Positions 1 to 6,097 of a DNA stretch of 6,097 nt are shown here, piece by piece. Within the stretch, counting starts at the first letter, position 1. Each line of letters starts with the position of its first letter. Under the pieces are notes generated by a model. That model did not search any database. It had not been told where the DNA came from and saw nothing but the letters and a program-made list of their open reading frames with translations. Source of the DNA: DATILI01 sp035476635 (GTDB lineage Bacteria > Pseudomonadota > Gammaproteobacteria > Burkholderiales > Burkholderiaceae_C). The position numbers and the translations under genes are program-made. Where the stretch lies: contig DATILI010000199.1 of the NCBI GenBank assembly GCA_035476635.1, forward strand, positions 1-6,097, given 5' to 3'.

Positions 1-2
1 GC

Positions 3-80
3 ACGGGTGTAATGCTCGGCTTGGATGGCGCATTCCAGTTCTGGAGTGAAGAGTTCAATGTGAAGGAAAACTTTCAATGA
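3..80 (+). CDS. 3' end of an unidentified upstream gene (partial)
   Basis: This frame is open from the left edge to the TGA at 78-80 and would encode the last 25 residues of a protein ending in ...EEFNVKENFQ. The stop overlaps the ATG at 77 in an ATGA arrangement, which is typical of translationally coupled operon genes and is the main support for the call. An open run of 25 codons is not significant on its own in GC-rich DNA. The tail is rich in aromatic and acidic residues, and I do not recognise its family. If real, it places the esterase genes downstream in an operon whose first part lies outside the window. An alternative is that this stretch is an untranslated leader. Confidence 0.45.
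   Translation, partial: TGVMLGLDGAFQFWSEEFNVKENFQ
63..69 (+). promoter_or_regulatory. Ribosome binding site of first tannase-family gene
   Basis: A purine-rich AAGGAAA lies 7 bases before the ATG at 77. It matches the anti-Shine-Dalgarno sequence well and supports that start, as does the lipoprotein signal sequence that follows directly. The site sits inside the last codons of the presumed upstream gene. Confidence 0.7.
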
Positions 81-1693
81 AGCGGATACCCACGTTCGCG
101 TTAGCCTTGTGTGCCGCGCTGAGCGCATGTCAGTCCACCTCGTCGACGGCGGAAAAGGCGCCGTCAGCCAACGCCTCTGCTGCACTGGAGTCCGGCGGCG
201 CAAAGCAATGCGAAGCGCTCGTCGGAACCCGGCTCGGCTCCGGGACCATCGACAAGGCCGAATGGATCGAGCGCGGGGCGTCCCTGCTCACCCTGGCGCA
301 GCGGACCATGATCAGGGTGGCGACTAAGGGCGCGCTGCAAATCGACGCGCCGGTCGATTTCTGCCACGTCACCGCCACGTTGCGGCCGGTGCCCACATCG
401 GCAATCAAGGTCGGCGTCTGGTTGCCGCAACCGTGGAACGGCAAGCTGCTGGGTTCCGGCGGCGGCGGCTTCAACGGCGGAATCGGGATCGGGGGGTTCG
501 TTTTCAAAGAACCCCTGGCACAGGGCTATGCCGGCGTGGCGACCGACGCGGGCCACGATGAAACCGATTCGGCGAAGTTCGCTTACGACTCCGTGGAGTC
601 ACTGAAGGACTACGGCTGGCGTGCCAATCACCTCGGCGTCGGCTTCGCCAAGGCGTTGATTGCCTCCTACTACGGCAGCCCCGCCAAGCGTGCCTACTTC
701 AACGGCTGCTCCAATGGCGGACGCGATGCGCTGATGCTGGCGCAGCGCTTCCCCGAGGACTACGACGGCATCATCTCGGGCGCCCCGGCCGCCGACTACA
801 CAGGCGTGATGGCCAAGTTCATCTGGAACCGCCAGGCCGTCAACGCCGCCCCGAAGCTTAAAGACAAGCTGAAGCTGGTGCAGGACGCCGTAATTGCCAA
901 GTGCGATGCGCTCGATGGTGTGAAGGATGGCCTGCTGGAGAATCCTCTGAGGTGCTCCTTCGACCCCGCCGAGCTGCAGTGCAGGAACGGCGACGGGCCC
1001 AACTGTCTGGACGCAGCCGAAGTGACCTCGCTGCGCAAGATTCATGGCGGCCCGCGCCTGGGCAACGGCAGCCAGCTCTATGCGGGGCAGCCCGTCGGCG
1101 CAGAGGCGCTGCCAGGGGGCTGGGATGCCTGGATCATTGGCGAGAAACTGGCCTCACTTGGCCCCGAAGCCTTCCGTTGGATGGTGTACCGCGATCCGAA
1201 ATGGGACATCGACCGCTTCGAGCTGGCGCGCGACAGCGCGCTGGCCAAGGAGCGCATCGGGCCGATCGTGGATGCCACCAATCCCGATTTGAGTGCCTTC
1301 ATGCGCCGGGGTGGCAAGCTGATGATGTATCACGGCTGGAACGACGTTGCAATTCCTGCCGGAGCGACGCTGGACTACTACGCGGCGCTGCGCAAGACGG
1401 TCGGCCCCGCCGCAGACCAGCAAACCCGTCTGTTCATGATGCCGGGTCTCCTTCATTGCGGGGGCGGACCTGGGGCGACTCACTTCGACAAGCTCGGCGA
1501 ACTGGACCGCTGGGTGGAAAGCGGGAAGGCACCGGAACGGATCGTCGCGACGGAGTACGACCCGCCTGCGAGCTTGTTCGTGATGCCCAACGCCAAGACG
1601 GTGCGCACGCGGCCGCTGTGTCCGTGGCCCAAGGTGGCCCACTTCAAGGGTACGGGATCGTCGGACGATGCCGCGAACTTCATCTGCAGATAG
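77..1693 (+). CDS. Tannase/feruloyl esterase family lipoprotein, intact CS-D-HC active site
   Basis: Predicted serine esterase of the tannase/feruloyl esterase family (Pfam Tannase type, which includes fungal FaeB and MHETase), hydrolysing an ester of an aromatic acid; the exact substrate is unknown. The 538 residues begin with a lipoprotein signal ending in the lipobox LSAC (Cys18), then a polar linker to about residue 40, suggesting an outer-membrane anchor. The nucleophile is Ser212 in GCSNGG, the acid is probably Asp423 in HGWNDVAIP, and the base is His460 in LLHC. Cys211 and Cys461 form the family's disulfide beside the triad. A lid-domain calcium loop is visible (Asp277, Asp280, Val282, Asp284, Leu286). 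The remaining cysteines pair as in MHETase by position: 45-96, 276-293, 302-310, 515-537. The end, ...ANFICR, is the family's normal C terminus, so the gene is complete. A good ribosome binding site supports the start. The family is certain; the substrate is not. Confidence 0.93.
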   Translation: MKRIPTFALALCAALSACQSTSSTAEKAPSANASAALESGGAKQCEALVGTRLGSGTIDKAEWIERGASLLTLAQRTMIRVATKGALQIDAPVDFCHVTATLRPVPTSAIKVGVWLPQPWNGKLLGSGGGGFNGGIGIGGFVFKEPLAQGYAGVATDAGHDETDSAKFAYDSVESLKDYGWRANHLGVGFAKALIASYYGSPAKRAYFNGCSNGGRDALMLAQRFPEDYDGIISGAPAADYTGVMAKFIWNRQAVNAAPKLKDKLKLVQDAVIAKCDALDGVKDGLLENPLRCSFDPAELQCRNGDGPNCLDAAEVTSLRKIHGGPRLGNGSQLYAGQPVGAEALPGGWDAWIIGEKLASLGPEAFRWMVYRDPKWDIDRFELARDSALAKERIGPIVDATNPDLSAFMRRGGKLMMYHGWNDVAIPAGATLDYYAALRKTVGPAADQQTRLFMMPGLLHCGGGPGATHFDKLGELDRWVESGKAPERIVATEYDPPASLFVMPNAKTVRTRPLCPWPKVAHFKGTGSSDDAANFICR

Positions 1694-1715
1694 CAGCGTT
1701 CATGTTCAACCCAAC

Positions 1716-2783
1716 ATGCGAATGACCTGTATCCCCCGTCTCCTACGAGCAACCGCCGTTTTCTGCTTGATCGCGCTGCAAGGCTTTGCCGCCGGCGCTT
1801 CAGACTCGCTGGGCAACGGAAGCGGTCGCGGACGCGTCGACTTTTATCCGCTCCGCTCGGTCAATTACCTTCTCCCTGTTCCATCGACGGTGAAATATGA
1901 CTATCGGGTCTACGTTCCCTCACGCCACAGCATGTCGAAGGACCTGCCGCTGTTCGTCATGGTGCATGGCTGCGGCACCACCGCGGACCAGCAGATGCAC
2001 GCAAGCCAGATCAACGAGCTCGCCGAAGCCGAAGGCTTTCTGGTCATGCATCCGGACAACGGCGGCGGTTGCTGGCGCGCGGTCCTCTCGGCATTGGACA
2101 GCATTCATCGCGGCGGTGGCGGTGAAGCTGACCTGCTCGCCGAGATGACGCGTGCGACGATGGCGAATTACAACGTGGATCCCGAGCGCGTCTACATGAT
2201 CGGCATGTCGTCCGGGGCGTTTCAGACAACGCATACTGCGGCGGCCTATCCCGAGATTTACGCAGCCGTGGGCGTCATGGCGGGCGGAGGCTTCGGGATG
2301 AACGTTGGCTGCATCGCGCTGCCCGATGCTGCGGCGCCGGCCCTAGCGCCGCTGGCGATCGCGGAGATGGGCACGCGTGCACGGGTGATCCCGTTCATTT
2401 CGCTGGGCGGAACGACCGACCCCCTCGGCGAGACTCCCACCATCGGCGGCTGCAGCCGCCTGGCGTTCATCGAGTCCATGGCCACGAACATGCTGCTGGC
2501 CGGCAATCGCTACGCGCCGGACCTGTCGTCCACCGTCAAGGGCCAGGTGCCCAACGGATACAGCTGGACCAAGGAAGTCTGGCGCGACAGATCGGGCTGC
2601 CAAATCAGCGAACGCTGGATCATCGACAGCATGGGGCATTACTGGTCGGGCGGCAGCAGCGATCCGCAGTGGGCCCCATGGACAGATCCGAAAGGCCCCA
2701 GCGCTAACCGCGCTGCCTGGGAGTTCTTCAGCCGCTACCGCAAATCCGACACGATCAATGAGTGCGCGGAAAGCCGGCGCTGA
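1716..2783 (+). CDS. Secreted PHB-depolymerase/LpqC-family esterase
   Basis: Predicted alpha/beta-hydrolase of the 'esterase, PHB depolymerase family' group, related to CE1 feruloyl and acetylxylan esterases. Numbering from 1716, the 355-residue protein starts with a Sec signal peptide (hydrophobic core about residues 9-25, likely cleaved near the AAGA before SDS). The oxyanion region is HGCGTTADQQ (His84). A family-typical GGGCW...RGGGGEADLLAEM block follows. The nucleophile is Ser165 in GMSSG, preceded by VDPERVYMI. The probable acid is Asp235 in GGTTDP, and the base is His308 in MGHYWSGG. No separate PHB-binding domain is present, so polymer depolymerisation should not be assumed; a small-ester or feruloyl/acetyl esterase is equally possible. 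The frame is also open from an ATG at 1668, which overlaps the previous gene and adds 16 polar residues. I prefer 1716 (or 1722) because it puts the signal peptide at the N terminus, although no start has a strong ribosome binding site. Confidence 0.88.
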   Translation: MRMTCIPRLLRATAVFCLIALQGFAAGASDSLGNGSGRGRVDFYPLRSVNYLLPVPSTVKYDYRVYVPSRHSMSKDLPLFVMVHGCGTTADQQMHASQINELAEAEGFLVMHPDNGGGCWRAVLSALDSIHRGGGGEADLLAEMTRATMANYNVDPERVYMIGMSSGAFQTTHTAAAYPEIYAAVGVMAGGGFGMNVGCIALPDAAAPALAPLAIAEMGTRARVIPFISLGGTTDPLGETPTIGGCSRLAFIESMATNMLLAGNRYAPDLSSTVKGQVPNGYSWTKEVWRDRSGCQISERWIIDSMGHYWSGGSSDPQWAPWTDPKGPSANRAAWEFFSRYRKSDTINECAESRR

Positions 2784-2816
2784 GCGAAAGGGTTCTTGGA
2801 CCGATAGAACAGTGTC

Positions 2817-4454
2817 ATGAAAGAGTCCGTTCTGAAAATGAAAAGACCACTGCTGATCGCAGCCGCTCTTGCCCTGGGCGTCGCCGCCGGCACGGCGCAA
2901 GCGGCAAATCCGACGTCGCGCGTTGCACAGGGCGCGCTGGCAGGAACTACGGATGGAAACGTGTCGTCGTTTCTAGGCATTCCCTATGCCGCACCACCGA
3001 CAGGCCCCAACCGTTGGCGCGCGCCGCAGGCGCCCGCGAAGTGGAGTGGGGTCAAGAATGCCGACCGCTTCGCGCCCAACTGCTCACAAGACCAGTCGAA
3101 GGCAGGTTTCGGCCCCTATACCGCGGAGTATCTGACTGCCGGGGAGGTCAGCGAGAACTGTCTCTATCTCAACGTATGGGCACCTGCCAAAAAGGCGCAA
3201 AAGCGCCTGCCGGTGCTGGTATGGATCCATGGAGGAGCCTTTTTCTCGGGGTCCGGTTCGATACCCATCTATAGCGGTGCCGCGCTCGCCCGGCAGGACG
3301 CGGTGGTCGTGACGATCAACTACCGTCTTGGCCTGTTCGGCTTCTTCGCACACCCAGAGCTCACCCGCGAGGCTGGCGGCGCGCCACCGGCCAACTTCGG
3401 CCTGCAGGATCAGATCGCGGCGCTGCGCTGGGTCCACGACAACATCGCCGCCTTCGGCGGTGATCCGTCCCAGGTCACGGTTGCCGGGCAGTCGGCTGGT
3501 GCCATGTCGGTCCACTATCTGCTCGCCTCAAAGCTGGCGAAGGGCTTGTTCGTGCGGGCCATCGCCCAGAGCGGCCTGCCGGACTGGTTCCCGCTGCCCG
3601 CCCTCGCCGACGCCGAACGCGCAGGAGAAGCCTTCGCACAGTCCAAGGGTGCAGGATCGCTCGAAGCGCTCAGGGCGTTATCGACCGAAACCCTCGCGGC
3701 CAAGGGCAGCAGCGGCGCTCCTTCCTTCACCGGCATTCCGGTAGTCGATGGTCAGCTGATACAGCAGTCGCCCGAACAGTGGCGTGCGCAGGGACGGCCG
3801 TTGCCGGTCCCCCTGCTCACGGGCTTTAACGCAGACGAGGCGTTCGATCCCATCCCGGTGACGGATGCGGCCTCGTTCAAGGCGAAGGCAGAACGCGACT
3901 TTGGCCCATTCGCCGATCGGATGGCGCCGTTCTATCCGGCACAGAACCCGGCGGAGGCCGCGCGTGCGCTGAGCCGCGACCGCATCAATGCGGGCCTGTA
4001 TGCCTGGCAGCGGCGCTCCCGCAAGGGCGGCGCGCCCGCCTACGCGTACCTGTTCACGCACCGCGAGCCCGGACCGCAGTCCGATATCTGGCGCTCGTTC
4101 CATTCGTCCGAAATCCCGTACGTGTTCGGGATGCTCGATGCCGCACCCGAGCGGCCGTTTACTGCAAAGGACCGGGAGCTTTCGAATGTCATGGGCCAGT
4201 ACTGGCTCAACTTCGTCCGTACCGGCAATCCCAACGGCCGTGGATTGCCGCAGTGGCCTGTCTTCGCGTCGCCGTCCTTCGATCTCATGGAGCTGGGCGA
4301 AAGCGTCAAGCCGCGCCCGATTTTGCCGGCCGCGCAGCTCAAGGTCATGGACGAGTATCTGGACAACGGCGGCGGGACGGGGCCTTTCGATGCAGTCAAA
4401 CGAGCGATGGAGGCTGCAAAGGCCGCTCTCGGGCAATCCAAGAGTGAGAAATGA
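2817..4454 (+). CDS. Secreted type-B carboxylesterase
   Basis: Predicted serine carboxylesterase of the COesterase family (para-nitrobenzyl esterase/cholinesterase-like), exported and hydrolysing a carboxylic ester of unknown identity. Family blocks appear in order: GIPYAAPPTG with RW (about 54-68), SENCLYLNVW (113-121), oxyanion motif HGGAFFSGSG (138-147), nucleophile Ser226 in GQSAGA, probable acid Glu341 in NADEAF, and base His429 in FHSSEIPYVFG. The C-terminal YWLNFVRTGNPNG is also typical. Cys89 and Cys115 match the conserved N-terminal loop disulfide. The N terminus is a Sec signal peptide ending in AQA, cleaved about residue 29. The nucleophile elbow has Gln where many relatives have Glu, a common variant. 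Length (545 residues) is normal. A second in-frame ATG at 2838 would give a shorter, equally good signal peptide; neither start has a strong Shine-Dalgarno. The gene starts 33 bases after the preceding stop, consistent with cotranscription. Confidence 0.93.
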   Translation: MKESVLKMKRPLLIAAALALGVAAGTAQAANPTSRVAQGALAGTTDGNVSSFLGIPYAAPPTGPNRWRAPQAPAKWSGVKNADRFAPNCSQDQSKAGFGPYTAEYLTAGEVSENCLYLNVWAPAKKAQKRLPVLVWIHGGAFFSGSGSIPIYSGAALARQDAVVVTINYRLGLFGFFAHPELTREAGGAPPANFGLQDQIAALRWVHDNIAAFGGDPSQVTVAGQSAGAMSVHYLLASKLAKGLFVRAIAQSGLPDWFPLPALADAERAGEAFAQSKGAGSLEALRALSTETLAAKGSSGAPSFTGIPVVDGQLIQQSPEQWRAQGRPLPVPLLTGFNADEAFDPIPVTDAASFKAKAERDFGPFADRMAPFYPAQNPAEAARALSRDRINAGLYAWQRRSRKGGAPAYAYLFTHREPGPQSDIWRSFHSSEIPYVFGMLDAAPERPFTAKDRELSNVMGQYWLNFVRTGNPNGRGLPQWPVFASPSFDLMELGESVKPRPILPAAQLKVMDEYLDNGGGTGPFDAVKRAMEAAKAALGQSKSEK

Positions 4455-4490
4455 GCACGTTTTTCCAACCAAAATTTCTGAACTCCTGAT

Positions 4491-4496
4491 AGGAAA
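4491..4496 (+). promoter_or_regulatory. Ribosome binding site of second tannase-family gene
   Basis: AGGAAA lies 6 bases before the ATG at 4503 and decides that start, since a lipoprotein signal follows immediately. The 48-base gap around it (4455-4502) is clearly AT-richer than the flanking genes, over half A/T. I see no hairpin followed by a T run that would make a terminator, and no convincing pair of promoter hexamers. Confidence 0.7.
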
Positions 4497-4502
4497 CACC
4501 CG

Positions 4503-6097
4503 ATGAAGCAATTCCATCTCGCGGCCATCGCTATGGCCGCTGCCGGCATGATTGGATGTAGTTCCAATGCCGTCCGCACGACCAAGGCAGTACCGGGCGT
4601 CGCAGCGGGTAGCCACGCGCTGTGTGCCGCGCTCCCCGGAACTCAATTGGGCTTTGGCACCGTTGACACGGCTGAGTACGTCGCTCAGGGCGAGGATCTC
4701 CTGTCCGCGGCGAAAAAGGCGATGCTCAAGATCCTTGTGCCGAATTTGCCCCCGATTGATGTTCGCGCGCCCAGGGATTTCTGTCGCGTGACGGCGGAAC
4801 TGCGTCCGGCGGCGGGCTCGCTGGTCAAGGTTCAAGTCTGGCTGCCCGACGACTGGAACGGGAAGATGTATGCGGGCGGCGGCGGCGGCTTCAACGGGGG
4901 CCTGTTCAGTGCGTCGTTCGGAATGCATGGCGCGGCCACGAAAGGCTACGCAAGCGTCGTTACCGATGTCGGTCACGACATGTCCATGTCGGCCGAGTTC
5001 GCGCACAACCGCGAGCAGTTCATTGACTACGGGTACCGTGGCAACCATGTCACCGCCGTGTTCACGAAGGATCTGATCAAGGCGTATTACGGTAAACCGG
5101 CGACGCGCGCATATTTCGTCGGCGGCTCCAACGGTGGCCGCGAGGCGCTGATGGAAGCGCGGCGTTTCCCTGAGGACTACGACGGCATCGTCGCCGGCAT
5201 GCCCGCCAACAGCTTCACCAAGCTGGTGGGCGTCAGCTTCCTGTGGAATCACCACGCCGCGATGAGCGCGCCGAAGCTGGGAACCAAGCTCCCGCTGGTG
5301 TATGGCGCGGTGCTCAAGAAGTGCGACGCACTCGATGGCGTGATCGACCAGGTTCTTGAGAATCCCTTGCTGTGCAAGTTCGATCCAGCCGAATTGCAGT
5401 GCAAGGCAGGCGACGCAGCAGACTGCCTGACTGCCGGCGAAGTGACGGCCCTGCGCAAGATCTACGGCGGTCCGCGCTTGCGCGACGGCACTCAGGTATT
5501 CCCCGGACAGGCGGTGGGTGGCGAGGGCATCCCGACCAATTGGGACGCCTGGATCGTCGCCGAGAAGTCGCACCAGGCGGGGATGGGTGAAGAGTTCTTT
5601 CGCTGGATGGTCTACGGCAACCGCAAATGGGACAAGAGCCAGTTCGACATCGACCGCGACTATTCGGTCGCGATGCAGCGCGCCGCGCCGATCGTGGATT
5701 CCGACGATCCTGACCTCAGCGGCTTCCTCGGTAAGGGCGGCAAGCTGATCATTCACCACGGCTGGGCGGATGCTGCGGTCCCGCCTGCCAGCACTTTGAA
5801 CTACTACGATGCCTTACGCACCAAGGTCGGCGCAGCCGCCGAGAAGCAGGTGCGGCTGTTCATGGTGCCAGGCATGCTGCACGGGCCAGGTGGCGGCAAC
5901 GCCCCGACCTCGTACGACATGCTCACGGAGCTGGACCGCTGGGTCGGTGGAGGAACCGCGCCCGAGCGTGTGATCGCCTCCAAGCATGAGTCGAACTTGC
6001 CATTCGCCCTCGAAGGCACCGGAGGCAAGGTCGTGCGGACGCGACCGCTCTGTGCGTGGCCGAAGACGGCCCACTACAACGGCAGCGGCTCCACCGA
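4503..6097 (+). CDS. Tannase/feruloyl esterase family lipoprotein lacking the active-site disulfide (3' end outside window)
   Basis: Second tannase/feruloyl esterase family protein. The frame is open for 531 codons to the window edge, probably about ten residues short of the end judging by its paralogue at 77-1693. A lipoprotein signal ends in MIGC (Cys19; Met at -3 is a less usual lipobox). Ser209 in GGSNGG, Asp423 in HGWADAAVP and His460 in MLHG correspond to the triad. The calcium loop is kept (Asp275, Asp278, Val280, Asp282, Val284). Cysteines 41/94, 274/291 and 300/308 match three structural disulfides of the paralogue, and Cys517 would pair with a Cys beyond the edge. Both cysteines of the active-site disulfide are replaced by Gly (208 and 461). 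By eye, over half of the residues in the catalytic part are identical to the first gene, so the pair arose by duplication. It is probably an active esterase with altered specificity or redox independence, but loss of activity is possible. Confidence 0.9.
   Translation, partial: MKQFHLAAIAMAAAGMIGCSSNAVRTTKAVPGVAAGSHALCAALPGTQLGFGTVDTAEYVAQGEDLLSAAKKAMLKILVPNLPPIDVRAPRDFCRVTAELRPAAGSLVKVQVWLPDDWNGKMYAGGGGGFNGGLFSASFGMHGAATKGYASVVTDVGHDMSMSAEFAHNREQFIDYGYRGNHVTAVFTKDLIKAYYGKPATRAYFVGGSNGGREALMEARRFPEDYDGIVAGMPANSFTKLVGVSFLWNHHAAMSAPKLGTKLPLVYGAVLKKCDALDGVIDQVLENPLLCKFDPAELQCKAGDAADCLTAGEVTALRKIYGGPRLRDGTQVFPGQAVGGEGIPTNWDAWIVAEKSHQAGMGEEFFRWMVYGNRKWDKSQFDIDRDYSVAMQRAAPIVDSDDPDLSGFLGKGGKLIIHHGWADAAVPPASTLNYYDALRTKVGAAAEKQVRLFMVPGMLHGPGGGNAPTSYDMLTELDRWVGGGTAPERVIASKHESNLPFALEGTGGKVVRTRPLCAWPKTAHYNGSGST

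Noticed and set aside
77..1693. Possibility that the first tannase-family protein is an MHETase (plastic monomer ester hydrolase).
   Set aside because: The disulfide pattern, calcium loop and C terminus resemble MHETase, but these are family-wide. The residue after the nucleophile is Asn, where MHETase has Glu, and Arg367 in the FRWMVY segment probably belongs to a common family motif. The sequence does not support that specificity.
901..1725. A + strand 274-codon open frame overlapping the second half of the first tannase gene in another frame.
   Set aside because: The translation is Arg-rich, low-complexity shadow sequence with no motif, while the main frame carries the conserved Asp423 and His460 regions across the same DNA.
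1716..2783. Calling the second gene a true polyhydroxybutyrate depolymerase.
   Set aside because: It has only the catalytic domain, with no linker or substrate-binding domain. The family name covers many esterases, including feruloyl and acetyl esterases.
4455..4502. Possible terminator or promoter in the AT-rich gap (TTTTT then AAAA around 4460-4474; TGATAG at 4487).
   Set aside because: The TTTT/AAAA pairing is a weak A/T-only stem with no following T run, and the best hexamer pairs have poor matches or poor spacing.
3678..5759. Very long minus-strand open frame (693 codons) running antisense through the carboxylesterase end, the intergenic gap and the second tannase gene.
   Set aside because: The + strand here encodes two proteins with complete, ordered family motifs. 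The antisense product has no recognisable motif, and long antisense open frames are expected in GC-rich genes with strong codon bias.

Overview
The window is GC-rich (about 60-65% by eye) and densely coded on the + strand only. Two lipoprotein signal sequences and two Sec-type signal peptides point to a Gram-negative bacterium. The composition and gene families fit Pseudomonadota, perhaps Burkholderiales or Xanthomonadales, but nothing here fixes the genus.

Layout: (1) positions 3-80 are probably the last 25 codons of an upstream gene, whose TGA overlaps the next ATG. (2) 77-1693 is a complete tannase/feruloyl-esterase-family lipoprotein, in the same superfamily as MHETase, with an intact CS-D-HC catalytic arrangement. 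(3) About 1716-2783 is a secreted esterase of the PHB-depolymerase/LpqC type. (4) 2817-4454 is a secreted type-B carboxylesterase. (5) 4503 to the window end is a second tannase-family lipoprotein, a clear paralogue of the first, cut by the window edge roughly ten residues before its expected end. Gaps between genes are only 22-48 bases, with no convincing terminator, so the array looks like one operon. No RNA genes, mobile elements, CRISPR arrays or gene-free stretches over 300 bases were seen.

Read together, this is a cassette of four exported alpha/beta-hydrolase esterases from three families. The first and last are predicted lipoproteins on the cell envelope, and the middle two are predicted to be exported as soluble enzymes. 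The likely role is stepwise hydrolysis of a complex ester outside the cytoplasm, such as a plant polyphenol or hydroxycinnamate ester, or another aromatic or polymeric ester. The substrate cannot be read from the sequence. The most striking detail is that the second tannase-like protein has lost both cysteines of the active-site disulfide (CS to GS and HC to HG) while keeping the catalytic Ser, Asp and His, the calcium loop and the other visible disulfide cysteines.
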